From: Morinoia aosen
Taxonomy: Eukaryota > Arthropoda > Malacostraca > Amphipoda > Talitridae
DNA: 64,000 nucleotides
NCBI GenBank assembly: GCA_030386875.1
Contig: CM059572.1
Location: 41,766,232 to 41,830,231, forward strand
Direction: 5' to 3'
Shown here: positions 27,302 through 39,492 of the stretch, in pieces
How the letters are laid out: each line of letters begins with the position of its first letter
How positions within the stretch are numbered: the stretch's first letter is position 1
Translations under genes and position numbers: made by a program
Notes under the pieces: model-generated
Databases searched by the model: none
What the model was told of the DNA's origin: nothing
Seen by the model: only the letters and a program-made list of their open reading frames with translations

Positions 27302-30300
27302 ATGTCTACTTTGAAAGGAATGGAGAATTACCAAAAAGTTGAAAAGATAGGAGAAGGTACTTACGGAGTTGTGTACAAAGCCTATGATATTAATAGTGAC
27401 AAAACTGTTGCCCTCAAGAAAATACGGCTCGATGGGTAAGTTCATCTGGTCATATACTTTGTCTGTTTTTTATTTTTTGGTGAGAGTTTTTTAATTATAA
27501 TTAACCGGCGTGTCGGCAGTAAATTGGCTGACCCGGCACTCGTAGGTGCTGAAACTCCTCTGTGATTATGCTTGGAGTAAGAATAGTGTAGTGCATTAGC
27601 TCCTATTTCTCACAAATTCTGTATTAAAAGCTATTGAACTTTCTCTAGGAAATATAACTATTTTATTAGAGATTATTTTATTTTTGTTTTTCATCACTTA
27701 ATATTGTTTTCTTTAAATTTAACCTGTTTCTAAACTTCTTTTCTTATTGGTGTTTCAATGTGCTAGAAATCTTGTGTAGAAATTGACATAGTGCAGAGAA
27801 TCCCTGTTACTTCAACTATATACTTGATAGTTTATTCATTTTTCCTCTCTTTAGAACACATTTAACTACTGTGTTTAAAGAGGCTCAAACTAACTTTTCT
27901 AATTCAGGTTAATGTTAAGGAGATGCAACTAACCTATTCTCAAATTTTTTTGCCTGTATCATGGCAATTAAATCAAAATGAACAAATTTTGTTCCATGCT
28001 CTTTTTGGGGTAAATGAGTATTTACCAAGTTATAACGGTAAATGACAGACCGCAACTCTAGTGTTTGAAGCGACAAGTAATTTATCAAGCGCGTTGGGTG
28101 GCAACGCTACAATGGACTCTCTTCCGACGCGCAAGAATGATTGAGCGCATTCCCGCCATCTAAGGCAAAAATGAACATACCGCTATAATTTGTTATTATT
28201 GGGTGATAATTTTTATCGTGTTATTAAATAAAAGGGCATAGAAGTGGGTTCAGGCTCTGCGGGGCCGTCAAATAATAAATTACTAAGTACCCAAACGTAC
28301 TCTACCCAAACTAAACCTATCGCTATAACTCGTTAAATACTCATCTGCCCTAATCGACCCTAGTCGATATACATCGACTCCATGGTGTCACCCGGTACCC
28401 AAGATGGCGGCAGCCATCTTTGAGGCAACGTAAACAAACGTCACTAGAAACCTTTATTTATAATTTTCACTATAAGAACTGTGCCTACCCCTCACGACCC
28501 AACCTCTTTACGTTTGTAATAGGGGCTTAGCTTCCGTTTTCATTGCAAAAACAATGACTGTTTTTGCGCAAAAAAGGCCATTCAGGCCCTTTCAGGTTCG
28601 TATAACTTCAAACTTAAATAACTCGGAAACTAAGCATTTCCGGCCACATTGCCATTTGTGTAAAACATCTTAAAATCGACTATATTACCTATCTATAGCT
28701 ACAAAATTATGAAAATTGTTGACATTATACTCAATATTGACCAAACACATTTAAGAATGTTTTACAAGAATGACATTCTGCTCACTGATGCGTTATTTTC
28801 GAATTATTTAACTTTGAATTTGGCTTGTGCGCGCCAGGGAAGTGCGCGCTCCTAGCGTAATTTAATTAATAAGGGAAGCTAACCCCCTATTACAAACATA
28901 AAGGGGTTGGGTCGTGAGGGGTAGCCACAGTTCTTCTAGTGAAAATTATAAATAAGGGTTTCTAGCGACGTCCGTTTACATCGACTCCATGGTGCCACCC
29001 GGTACCCAAGATGGCGGAATTTGAAACTGGAATTTGATAGAAAATATAGGTTTTTTTCATGAAGTATACAATTTATTGTTCTTATATTGCTCCTGGATTT
29101 TTATACTAACGTTCCTGTAATTTTCAGAGAAAATGAAGGAGTTCCCAGCACAGCACTACGAGAAATTTCACTTCTGAGGGAGCTCAAGCATGACAGCATT
29201 GTTGAGCTCTACGATGTCATTATTGCTGACATGAAGCTCTATCTTGTATTTGAATATCTTGACAAGGTAAGACTCTAATCATTTAGGTCTACTTGTGATG
29301 TGTTATTCTTCTGCATTTACAGTTTCTTAGTTATATATTCAACAGTACACACATGTCACAATAACATAATTGATTACAAACTTATTTCAACAGCTTTAGC
29401 TGTCATCACATTAAGGCTGTTCATTTGTATTGGTGGAATTTTTGACAAGATATTCACTTATATAGTGTAGATCTAGGTCTGCTATTTCTGAGTATATTTC
29501 ATACTATGTAGTGATGTTTCTGCATCTTGTTCTGTTACAGTATAAGGTACAACTTATGCAAGTGAAAGCAAGCGTCTGTTGATTAACATGTGCTTGCCAT
29601 AAAGAAAGTGTGAGGGTAGAAATGATAGGTAAAAATCTTTTTAATGGAGCTGCTTCTCATTATAGAAGTTACAGATCTTAGGCTTTGTAATGGTATGAGG
29701 CCGTACTTTGTCTTGGTGCAATAAATTAGATTTCAAGTTAGAAGTGAATAAAAAAAATATGCTGCTGGATTAGGAATTGTCATTCCTTGCTTCTTACAGT
29801 GTAGGGGAGACTCATCCTGGAGGCTTCTGCTGTCCAGACTATCCTGAGCTGCAAATTGGCAGGTGGAAGACAATTTTGATGTTTTCACCCTGTTGTGTAA
29901 AACAATTTTTGTTATAGGTGTTTGAGTCCTTGATATAGGATTGTTCAGTTTTAGTCTATAACATTGTATTTATTTTCTGTTATGTTTTCTTACTCACTCT
30001 CCTTACACTGGTAACTGTTGTACAAATGTTGGTTTCCATTTCTTATTTTGATTCAGTCTAGTGTATGTTTTTTTTTGTGTACCTCATAATACAAGCAACA
30101 TTTTGCATTATTTACTTTACTTTTATCTTATGTTCAGCTGATGAAATAGTTGACTGGTGTTCTCTCTATAAAATGCATGCAGAATTAATGCACAAAGTGA
30201 CCTATTTTGCATACATTTGAGCAAGAGCAGCACTAGTTTGCTGTGGAAATGAGTGGCACTTCTTTGCAATAGGTACTACATATACTAAAACATTAGCTGT

Positions 30301-33300
30301 GTGTGCATTGAGTTTGTATCTAATATTTTATAACCCTTAATGGCCTTACATTCAGGGAAGAATTTCAGGGAACTTTTTTATGCCTGGACACAATGGCAAA
30401 TTGGAACTTGATGTAGCAATCCAGGCAATTTCTGTGAACTATTTTGAAGTAGGTACCTTATAAATAAAATTGGCGCAATAAATTGAAACAAATCCAACTT
30501 AAAATTAGTTTTCAAAAGGTTTTTATCATAAAATAATTGTTATTATATACATTTTTCTTTTTATACGTGAAAAAATCAACGTAGACTGGATCGAGTGATA
30601 GGAGCGTCACACACCTCCTCAGACCATGTTTCGTAATAAACTGATGAGCGAGACCGCGCAGATGAACGAATGCTTTCCAAGAAAACGTCATTCATCGTAT
30701 TAAAAGACACTTTTATACCATATATCTTGCTTTAAATGGCCTTCAAGTTATTTCGTTAGAAAAAGGAAACTCTCAGCTTTAGGAAAAGGTAAATTTTTTA
30801 GTCAAAAACCCCTTCAGAGTAATAGTTATTCATTATTGTTCCCTGTGAACGAGACGGAGAAGAATCCCTTAATGCTATTCTTACGAGAATGATTCGCTAT
30901 TCGGCCTTGTACGAGACACAAATTGAGCTCGTTCACGAGAAATGAACTTCCGAGAGTTCCATTTGCTCCGGAAAGCTGTTCCTTCCGCGCCGCAGCTACC
31001 TAGCAGTTGTATGCATGGTAGAGTATACTTGCTGTTGAAAAATTATATGGTTATTCCGTTTTTCCTTTAGAGTGCGTAAATATTCACACATTATTTTGGT
31101 TTGTCTTAGAGTAAGTTGTATGATACTTTTTATATTTCGTTTATAATTAAATACGTCATGAAGTTGAAGAAAACCAATTTCTGCCAATCAATTTGATGGC
31201 TTGAAATCAAATATTAAGCATTAGGGCTAAAAAATGTAATGTGAGCGAAGCATGACATTTAAAATGACAGTGGGTGTCTTGAACAGGTATTTTGGAATGA
31301 TTTTCTTTCGTTGTTCACGTTTGCGGATAAAATGCAATTAACGGTTTTTAAGTATAAAATACACAAAGAGAACATCTATGTAAATTAATAAAATCCATCG
31401 CACAGATAATTTCAACATTGATAAATGTGATTCATTGAAAATTTAGTAGTTATTTGATATCCGATAAAATTACTCTACCAAAGTTTTTACTGGATATTTC
31501 TCGATGAAGTTAGATGGCATAGCAAAGAAAGAAAACCCATTCATTTCCAAAAATTATGATACATGGGATGCCTTACAACATATTGGGGTTTAAAAATTTC
31601 CTAATGTAAAACGTCCTCAATTGAAATCATAACAATTTCATATATAATAAAATTATGAATCACAATCATCGTAAAACAAAATATTTAACATGACACTCTT
31701 ATGTTCAGTAATGCCAGTCGATACATGTGAGTTACGATAACATATTTCAACTTTGAATGTTGTGCAAAAACTTCCTACATTACAGTTTTTTGTTCTTAAT
31801 CAATGCCAGAGGAGCAAAATTGTTTGAAAAAATACAATTAATTACTCTAAACATGTTTCGCAATTTGTGGAGACATTGAGTGTTCCATTTACAATTGCAA
31901 CCAGTGCTTTGATATTTAAGTGACCAACCCATCCGCAGTCATTGCGCTGACGCTAATTATTTATAAATCGTGTCAGTAAAATTTTGAAGGTTGAAAAGTG
32001 TGGGTGCGTTGAAGCGCTTCTACTCACTTTAATTCTGATTCGGTGATGTCGCCAATTGTAGTTTTTTACCTCTTTTATTCGCAAGTAACCAATGTTTTAA
32101 AGAGATGTTCGGCAGAATGTGCAGCAGGTGTGCAACTAGTTTAAAGATTTGTAGTCTTTATATAAGTAAATACACATGCCGGTGTATTGCCTAACATTCT
32201 GAGGACCACAAAATTATTATTATTATTTTACCGGTTACTCAAGCAATACAAATGAGGTTTTGCTTGCTAGTTATTTCAATTCCTGTGAAATATTTAACAA
32301 TATTTGAATGAAATGTTATCGCGTAAAGGGCCTGTTAGAAAAACACGCAACTAACTCATTATTGTCAGTCTTAGTAGTTTGAGTTACATCGAATCAGCGC
32401 TTCATCGGAAGAACATGAATTTTAGAGATATCACATTTTCCATGCTTTCTCTATAGTTTTATTTTGCTACGAGAAGATTAACTGTGCCTAAGAGTTTAAT
32501 TTTAAAAAAGGTAATTTTTGATGTCTGGTACTCAAGAAGCTCTTGTAAGTAACAGCTTAAATGTCAATAACACAGTATCAATTTTTTGAAATAAATGCAA
32601 ATATTTTCAAATTTTGTTGTACTTCACACAACGAAGAGAGAAAGCTGAGAACTTTTGAAGGATTCGTCCGGATTCGAGAGAGAGACAAAGTTGTACAGTG
32701 CACGAAAAGCCCGAGTAATCGAAGAGTTGAGATTCTATCATTATCAGTGCTTTGCAGGTCTCTTCGTTCTAAGATGTTTAAATTTTCCAGAACATTGTCG
32801 TGAAGCTCATAGAACTCAAATGATTGGTATTGCTGGAGAAAGATTCGAAATTTTGAGTATTACGTAAATTAATTTTGAGACTAATTTAGACAAGCACAAT
32901 AATTTAACCAAGTGCACGGAGGTTAAAATCATTATTTAAAAAAATATGTCTTCTACAGAGGTTTACAATATGGTATTACTAAACATCGTATTTCGTAATA
33001 ACGAGAAAGAATATCAACAACATGGATTCAAAATAGCTATTTATTGTTTCGGCAGCTAGCTTATGTAGTGAAACTATTTCACTGCGTGTTTTGTACTTTG
33101 CGGGTAGTGCTGTACGGTACGTAGCGCTCCATACTGCGACCGCCTGGTTTAAGCCATTCGAAAGCCAAAGTTAACGTTTGCACGGCTGTTGCGTTAGGAC
33201 CTTCATGCAGTGCACTTGACTTCGATTAGGCTAAATTAAGCTTCTTGCCTGAATTCAGCCTGATGCTTGTGTTAGTCTCTATCATGGTACCATGGTCTCT

Positions 33301-36300
33301 ATACCGTGCTTGGGTAATCCTGCGCCCTCTTTTACCATTGTACTTTAGGTGTTTTTGCGGGGTGTTTAGTCGGCGGAAGAGCTACGATCTCGTGTAATAG
33401 AGAGACGGCTCTTGCAAGACACGTCCTGAGATTATACGTGTTATGTCTATTATACTTGTCATGTTTTAATACATTGTTAATTGTCCATCCCGCACCTTAC
33501 CCTAGTGTCTGGGCCTAGCTAATTAGCCTGAATAGCTAACCCTTGCCTGGTTGGCATCCTGACAGAACGGCGTCCTAGTGGTGAGACAATTAGTTAGCAG
33601 GCTAGTTTCACTACACTTATATTACTTCAAAACTCAACTGAATTCAATACTTGAAAGCTTTCAGGAATTGCCAATCATTTACTTCTAGGTACCTGGTAGC
33701 CTTATAAATTATCCAATGATATTGATATTTGAATAACTTCTGAGGTTTTTAATGAAATGAACTATACTTCACGAACAGATTTTGAAATTTTTCAAAACCA
33801 AATAGATACTTGGAAAATGTGAACTATTTTAACGTTAGATCAAAAAATTTTTGAACTTTTTTCTAATTTATGCCCCCCAATTCTGAAATTACACCCTGCT
33901 TACATTCCATGTGTGACTCACTTGTTAAAAATGTAAACTCAATTTATTTCTTGTCAAATTGTGCCTGCCCTAATGTAATTTTTGAAGCCTTCTGCTAGAT
34001 GGCAGTTCCATCCCCATTCTGATTTTTGTGTTAACCGATGACAGCATCAGTCTGATAACTGTGGCTGTGATGTTGGGGATGTGAGTAAAAAATATGGGCC
34101 ATTTAGGTTCAATTAGGAGATACTTAATGTACTTCCCTTGCTGCTATGGTTGCTCTCCTCTTGTTGGCACTTTATATCAGGAATCCCCCAAAGTTTACAA
34201 TAGTTAATAAATTAGCTGTAAATTTTTCAGGTATTTTTGATGATTGCAAGGTATAGCTGTACAGCTTTGATGTTTCATGTGTAGAATAGCGATATCCACC
34301 GTGAATGTCTACAAAAATATATATAATTTGCATGTATGTTTGAACTTCCTCATTGTGATAGGAACATGAGGGGTTTTCTAAACTTTCCAGAGACTCTAGA
34401 AAAGTCCATGGGACTTTTGTAATAGTAATACAGAGTGGTTTCATGAAAATCATACGATATGAAATTGATGCAATTCAACTTTAAAGTAGGGGTTGTTTCC
34501 AACCATGATTCTAGAGCATATTCTACAATTGAAAGTAAGCACATCTTTTCTTGGAGTACAGATTTATTAGTTAATGTGTGTTTCCAATAAAACCACATAC
34601 TCTACTAAACGTTGGAAAGCTCATTCTTTTCAGACAGTTGTGAACAATCACCCTGTTAACCTAACCTAACCTAAACACCATTGGTCTACAGTTGAGTCAT
34701 TAGTTGCCGTGCTGTATTATTTTCTTCACTTGTGAGCAAAAAATGTGGCAGACTTGCAATACCTTTTAAAAAAAATTGTCAGTCATTACTTCTGTAGATG
34801 AAAGGACCACTAATTTGTTCTTTATTATGAAGTTCCTTTTAATTAAGCTATCTAGCTTATGCAAATTGTTATGAAAATAATATTAGTACTCACTTCAACT
34901 TCTTCAAAGCTATTTTTGACTTGTTTGTTTTACTAAACAGGACTCTTACCAATTTCCATCCATCTTAAGTTACTCCAGCTCTGTTAAAACCCAATTCTGT
35001 ATCTCCTTAATATATTGTTCTATAGATTCATATGAATTGCAGTATGTCTTGAGTTATCAAACACCATCTGTCAGATTTGGATGTACTGGTATATCATCTG
35101 ATCTCCCATGCAGGATCTGAAGAAGCTGTTTGACGAGTACAGAAGTCGTGGCTTGAATGGACTACCCCATGCCCTCATCCAGCATTACATGGTGCAGCTC
35201 ATTCATGGCATGAACTATTGCCACATCAACAGGATATTGCACAGAGATCTCAAGCCTCAAAACTTGCTCATCAATATTAAAGGTCAAAATTTTATTTGTC
35301 GTACTCAACGTGTCTCTATTGTTACATGATAGTGCTATAATGTCCTTAGATTCTCTGTAAGCATTGCTTTCATCCGTGAATTATTTCTATACAAATGAAA
35401 ACAAGTTTCTAAGTTATCTGGTTTTACATTCTCAATCTTTGTAAATTTGATCAAAAATTCTTAATACAAATTTTTAAAATACAACTGAAAGCTCCGTGCA
35501 TGAAAGTTCATTTTTTATTAATGTCTTTCATCACTCGAGTTTACTCATCCATTCTTGTTCTTAAGTGATAGCACCCATCATTGAATATTTATCCCCCTTT
35601 TTTGTAAGGTTCATCCCCCTTTTTTCATAATTTTTATCCCTTTTTTAGTAATTTTTATCCCCCTTTTTCATAATTTTTTCCCACTTTTTCCATAATTTTT
35701 ATCCCCCTTTTTCATAATTTTTTCCCACTTTTTCCATAATTTTTATCCCTCTTTTTTAAAATTTTTTAAACTTGCCAATTAAGTGTTTGTGTGAGCAGGA
35801 GCCATAAAGTTAGCAGATTTTGGCCTAGCCCGAGCGTTCAGCTTGCCTGTACGTGCGTACACCCACGAGGTGGTGACGTTGTGGTACCGCGCTCCCGAGA
35901 TCTTGCTGGGCACCAAGACATACTGTACTGCTGTTGACATGTGGAGCTTGGGGTGCATCTTTGCTGAGATGGTGAGTTTCCTGAATGATTTACCTGATCT
36001 TTGCTCAAATGGTAAGAGCTTTTGGAATGATTTAATGTATCTTTGCTGAAATGGTGAGAGCTCTGGGAATAATTTAACTCATCTTTGATGACATGGTGAG
36101 AGCTTTTGGAATGATTTAATGTATCTTTGCTGAAATGGTGAGAGCTCTGGGGATAATTTAACTCATCTTTGATGACATGGTGAGAGCTTTTGGAATGATT
36201 TAATGTATCTTTGCTGAAATGGTGAGAGCTCTGGGGATAATTTAACTCATCTTTGATGACATGGTGAGAGCTTTTGGAATGATTTAATGTATCTTTGCTG

Positions 36301-38408
36301 AAATGGTGAGAGCTCTGGGGATAATTTAACTCATCTTTGATGACATGGTGAGAGCTTTTGGAATGATTTAATGCATCTTTGCTGAATTGGTGAAGAGTTC
36401 TCAGAATGATTTGACTCATCTTTACTAAAATGGTGAGTGCTTTTGGAATGATTTAATGCATCTTTGCTGATATGGTGAGAGCTTTCAGAATAATTTAATT
36501 CATTTTTACTGAAATTGTGAAAGTTCTCGCGATAATTAACTCATCTTTGCTGAAATGGCGTCAGTTTGTGGAATGATCTAACTCAACTTTGCTGAAATAG
36601 TGAATTACCTGAATCTATAGACTACCAAGGGAAACTTTCTCTAAAGGCGCTTCTGTTTCATTGTGTTCACATAATAAAAACAATCTGGAACTTACATTTA
36701 TTATTTTAAATGGTTTTGTTGAATAGAATTCCCTCAGGGGGATACAAATATTGTATCTATGGGAATTAGCGCTCCCAGGGAAACCATGTGAGGGCCCGAG
36801 CTAAAGGTTAGGTAGGCTTCCTTTTTGTTGTAATAAAATAGGTTTTTGTTTTGTTACGGACCATCTTTTTTCGGTTCACTGCTGTCTTGTTTTTCAGCAC
36901 CTACTACTTTCTTCTTCAACTTTTTTCTTGTTTCATGAACTTCTTTCCTAGCTTACTGTTTCTGTGCACCTTGTGCATAGATTCCGCGCTCCCTCAACTC
37001 CATACTAAATGGTGCCTTCCTCTTTTCTCTCTTGGAACATCTTTGTCGTGGTTAAGGGAGGCTAAAACTTTCTTATATAATAATAATAATAATAATGTTG
37101 TTGAATAGAATTTGACAAAATTCAAAAGGAACGAAATGCATTGTCAGCAGCTGAGCTTAGTACAGAAGCATTACCAGTTTATTGTCTGTTACAATCACTT
37201 CAGGCTTCAGATCTTGCTGTTCATTGCTCATCAAGTTTTATGGGTTGTAATGATTTGTAGAACTTCCTTTTAAGTTTTATTTTTTTTGTAAAATATCTCA
37301 TTTCCTTGGGCTTTGTATTTTCATAGTTCAATGCTCCTGTACTCCAGTGACCTTTAAATGAGTTTTTTTTGCAACTTATCCGAATTCCCGTGTAAATTAT
37401 ACAAATAAAATTCTTGGACATTCAGCATTACCCTGTAACAGAACTTGTGCTATAATGTAAATATTCAGTTATTCCTCAGCATAAGATTCTTCTCAATTCA
37501 AAACAAGAGTTCTTAACTTGTGCTGTAAAGTAAGGAACCAAGTAATTTGTGTATAATGTAAATCAAGTAATTCCTGTACAATTAATATTAAACTTGAACT
37601 CTTAACTCATGCCATCATGTAATAAACCAAGTACTTCCTGTACAGTTAATTTGAATGAAACTAACACACTTGCTCGTTTGTGACCAGATGTCGTGCAAGC
37701 CTCTGTTCCCGGGCGACTCTGAGATTGATCAGCTGTTCAGAATTTTCCGCACCCTGGGCACCCCGACTCGCTCTGACTGGCCTGGCGTCGCTGACCTCGC
37801 AGACTACAAGAGCAGCTTCCCCAAGTGGGAGGTGGACAGGAAGGCTGCCATCGCTACCATCACTAAAGGGCTCGATTCCAAAGGCCTCGATCTTATGGAG
37901 GTGAGCATGCTCTGATAGCCATCTATTTTCTGTTGATTTCAAAATCTGGATGTTCGGTATCTGGCTCAGTGAAGTCTAACAATATGCTTTGGGGTTCAAG
38001 TTAAGCTGTATAATAATCAGCATCAATTCACTGAAGTGGGTCACTTTCCCTCTCAAGTTCAGATGTCGAATGATGGAGATTCGGCGTCTTGGTGTGTGAA
38101 GTATATAAATTTTCTAATGTTAAAATTTCAAAAACAGAAAATCTTGCCAAAACCTGCTTAGGTGCACAAGTTTTCGTTTTTTTGTGTACCCACTTTTTTT
38201 ATTCAATAAAAAAATTACTCAGTGTCCGCAGCGGTAGTAAACTAATGCGCTTTCTGTTGATGTGTTTGTGTTGCAGAAAATGCTGACGTACGACCCTAAG
38301 CAGCGCATCACCGCTCGCCAGGCGCTCAGCCACCCGTACATCTTGGCTGAAATGAAGGGGTTGCTCGTTCCGGACGTTCTCAAGAAGATACTCGTGTTGT
38401 CGCGATGA
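27302..38408 (+). CDS. CDK2: Cyclin-dependent kinase 2 (CDK2-type), complete, 6 exons
   Basis: Serine/threonine kinase that pairs with cyclins E and A to drive G1/S and S phase in the nucleus. Exons: 27302-27435, 29128-29266, 35114-35282, 35799-35971, 37688-37900, 38277-38408; GT-AG junctions and phases agree, giving 319 residues. The glycine loop is GEGTYG at 17-22 with inhibitory T20/Y21, catalytic lysine K39, cyclin-binding helix PSTALRE at 51-57 (canonical PSTAIRE has I), HRDLKPQN at 134-141, DFG at 154-156, and T-loop threonine T169 in [30 protein letters not shown] and [19 protein letters not shown] favour CDK2 over CDK1. A second in-frame Met at 27320 aligns with the usual CDK2 start and has a better context; starting there would give 313 residues. 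CDK1 is the less likely alternative. Confidence 0.92.
27640..27915 (+). mobile_element. Diverged retroposon copy in CDK2 intron 1
   Basis: The 3' motif GAGGCTCAAACTAACTTTTC (27880-27899) and weak matches upstream (TTTTCATCAC..., TTCTAAACTTC) follow the order of the 340-370 bp retroposon family. Strongly decayed. Confidence 0.4.
28371..29017. mobile_element. Composite inverted-repeat element in CDK2 intron 1
   Basis: Three layers. Outer 40-bp direct repeats (28371-28410 and 28978-29017, one mismatch) each end in CAAGATGGCGG, a YY1-type motif. Inside them, inverted arms of about 105 bp pair 28429-28534 with 28873-28978. The centre (about 28612-28830) matches the foldback element in MCM6 intron 1. 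No coding capacity. The 40-bp repeats are longer than a normal target duplication, so they may belong to the element. Confidence 0.7.
31440..31640. mobile_element. Partial copy of the element flanking the 1-kb minisatellite, CDK2 intron 2
   Basis: The stretch with CCATTCATTTCC, ACAACATATTGG and AAAACGTCC matches the sequence immediately left of the minisatellite at 840-928 and, more weakly, 58060-58136. Here the minisatellite itself is absent. Probably the 3' part of a LINE family, minus strand. Confidence 0.45.
33064..33615. mobile_element. Solo LTR in CDK2 intron 2
   Basis: A 552-bp unit bounded by perfect 13-bp inverted termini (TGTAGTGAAACTA and TAGTTTCACTACA) and a 4-bp CTTA target duplication (33060-33063, 33616-33619). 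The TG...CA ends and 4-bp duplication fit an LTR-retrotransposon solo LTR. The rest of this 5.8-kb intron (29267-35113) has no coding sequence I recognise apart from a diverged MITE near 33985-34110. Confidence 0.75.
35580..35770 (+). repeat. Pyrimidine-rich tandem repeat upstream of CDK2 exon 4
   Basis: Irregular units of about 25-30 bp built on TTTTTCATAATTTTTATCCCC fill the intron just before exon 4, ending about 30 nt upstream of its acceptor. The pyrimidine-rich sense strand could act as an extended polypyrimidine tract. It contains no exon sequence, unlike the array after exon 4. Confidence 0.75.
35956..36615 (+). repeat. 42-bp tandem array seeded on the exon 4 donor of CDK2
   Basis: About 16 units of 40-43 bp. 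Unit 1 is the last about 16 nt of exon 4 (ATCTTTGCTGAGATG) with its donor GTGAGT. Two alternating monomer types (CTTTGCTGAAATG and CTTTGATGACATG) form an 84-bp dimer repeated from about 36041 to 36375, then single diverged units to 36615. Nearly all copies keep ATG|GTGAG. Read from exon 4, the frame hits TGA in the third unit. The minus strand has a 193-codon open frame only because 42 is divisible by three. Confidence 0.94.
36731..37097 (+). mobile_element. Short retroposon copy in CDK2 intron 4
   Basis: A 367-bp element from CCCTCAGGGGGATAC to a 3' (TAA)n tail, flanked by a perfect 15-bp duplication TTGTTGAATAGAATT (36716-36730 and 37098-37112). Tail plus long duplication indicate target-primed retroposition. 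The head lacks clear tRNA A and B boxes, so it may be a 5'-truncated LINE or a SINE of other origin. Confidence 0.85.
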
Positions 38409-38524
38409 CGGAACATGATTCAGATAGTGCATCTTTGTTACCGTTTGTGCTTCTCTAACGTTAGTACGCTGTGATCTGGTAATTCTTACGTTCCATGTAC
38501 AATGTCCCCGTTTATGAAAAATTA

Positions 38525-38530
38525 AATAAA
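38525..38530 (+). terminator. CDK2 polyadenylation signal
   Basis: Canonical AATAAA about 117 nt after the CDK2 stop codon, the first in the 3' flank, preceded by an AT-rich stretch. Cleavage would fall just downstream, before the retroposon at 38632. Confidence 0.75.
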
Positions 38531-38631
38531 AGTAATAGTTTAATATTGACTTGAAAGCTTATTTGTGCTTTAATTGTGAGCTAATTAGTTTGGTTGACAG
38601 GCTTTTTTTTTGCTCCATTAGTAACATCAAC

Positions 38632-38974
38632 ACTATTGTATCTATGGGAATTAGCGCTCACAGGGAGGCAATGTGAGGGCCCGAGCTGCGAGTTAGGTAG
38701 GTCTTCTTTTTGTTGAAATAAAATGCTTTTATTATGTTAAGGACCATCTTTTTTCGGTTCACTGCTCTATTGTTTTTTCAGCACCTACTACTTTCTTCTT
38801 CAACTTTGGTCTTGTTTCATGAACTTCTTTCTTATCTTACTGTTTCTATGCCCTTTCAGCATAGATTCCGCGTTCCCTTAACTCCATACTATATGGTGCC
38901 TTCTTCCTTCCTCTCGTTGGATCGCCTTTGTTGCGGATAGGGAGGCTTAAACTAACTAATAATCTAATCTAATC
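38632..38974 (+). mobile_element. Short retroposon copy just downstream of CDK2
   Basis: A 343-bp copy lacking the first bases of the head, ending in an (AATCT)n-type tail. The flanking duplication TAGTAACATCAAC is at 38619-38631 and 38975-38987. The tail differs from the (TAA)n tail of other copies, so at least two subfamilies exist. Confidence 0.85.
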
Positions 38975-39272
38975 TAGTAACATCAACTCGAGCTTCTAGT
39001 ATAAACAGGCTTCTATTTCCCCTCCTAACATTTTATTTACGTCTTTCATTTGGCGAAATATTTTGCGGCACTAAAATCGCAGATTCCTACCTCAGAATTT
39101 CAACCTTAGAGTAAATAGGGACTTCCTCTGCAAATATTTTGACGTCTTCATGCTGCAAACGATTTGGATGTCTTGAGCGTAAAGGAGTGAGGTACTTGAT
39201 CTCTGGAAAATCCAGTCACCATTAAATCCATATCATGAAAAGTACGTAGTTCCGAGATATAGTATCTTTTTC

Positions 39273-39492
39273 TAACCCTATACTGCCCAACTGGACTATT
39301 TCGTCCTCTTTCAAAAATAAAAATAATATACCGTATTTCTTATTCAATTTGTTCACTAATGTGTCCTTTGAACTGCACTGCCGAGTGGCAGTTCCTTCCC
39401 CATCTTGATAACAGTGAATGCCAGTGTCAGTTTAGTGACAGTGGTTGTCATAACGGTAATATGAGTATAAAAATGTGGGCGTTAAAGGGTTA
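39273..39492. mobile_element. MITE-like element, copy 2
   Basis: A 220-bp element with terminal inverted repeats: TAACCCTATACTGCCCA on the left and TGGGCGTTAAAGGGTTA on the right. The body matches the copy at 26501-26726. No coding capacity. Confidence 0.7.

Noticed and set aside
35838..36419. 193-codon minus-strand open frame with a repeated 28-residue motif
   Set aside because: It exists only because the 42-bp array has a period divisible by three; it lies antisense to a CDK2 exon and intron.
36851..37108. Phe/Leu-rich frames recurring in each retroposon copy (also 38734, 40500, 44801)
   Set aside because: Translations of a pyrimidine-rich non-coding retroposon; frames are not maintained between copies.
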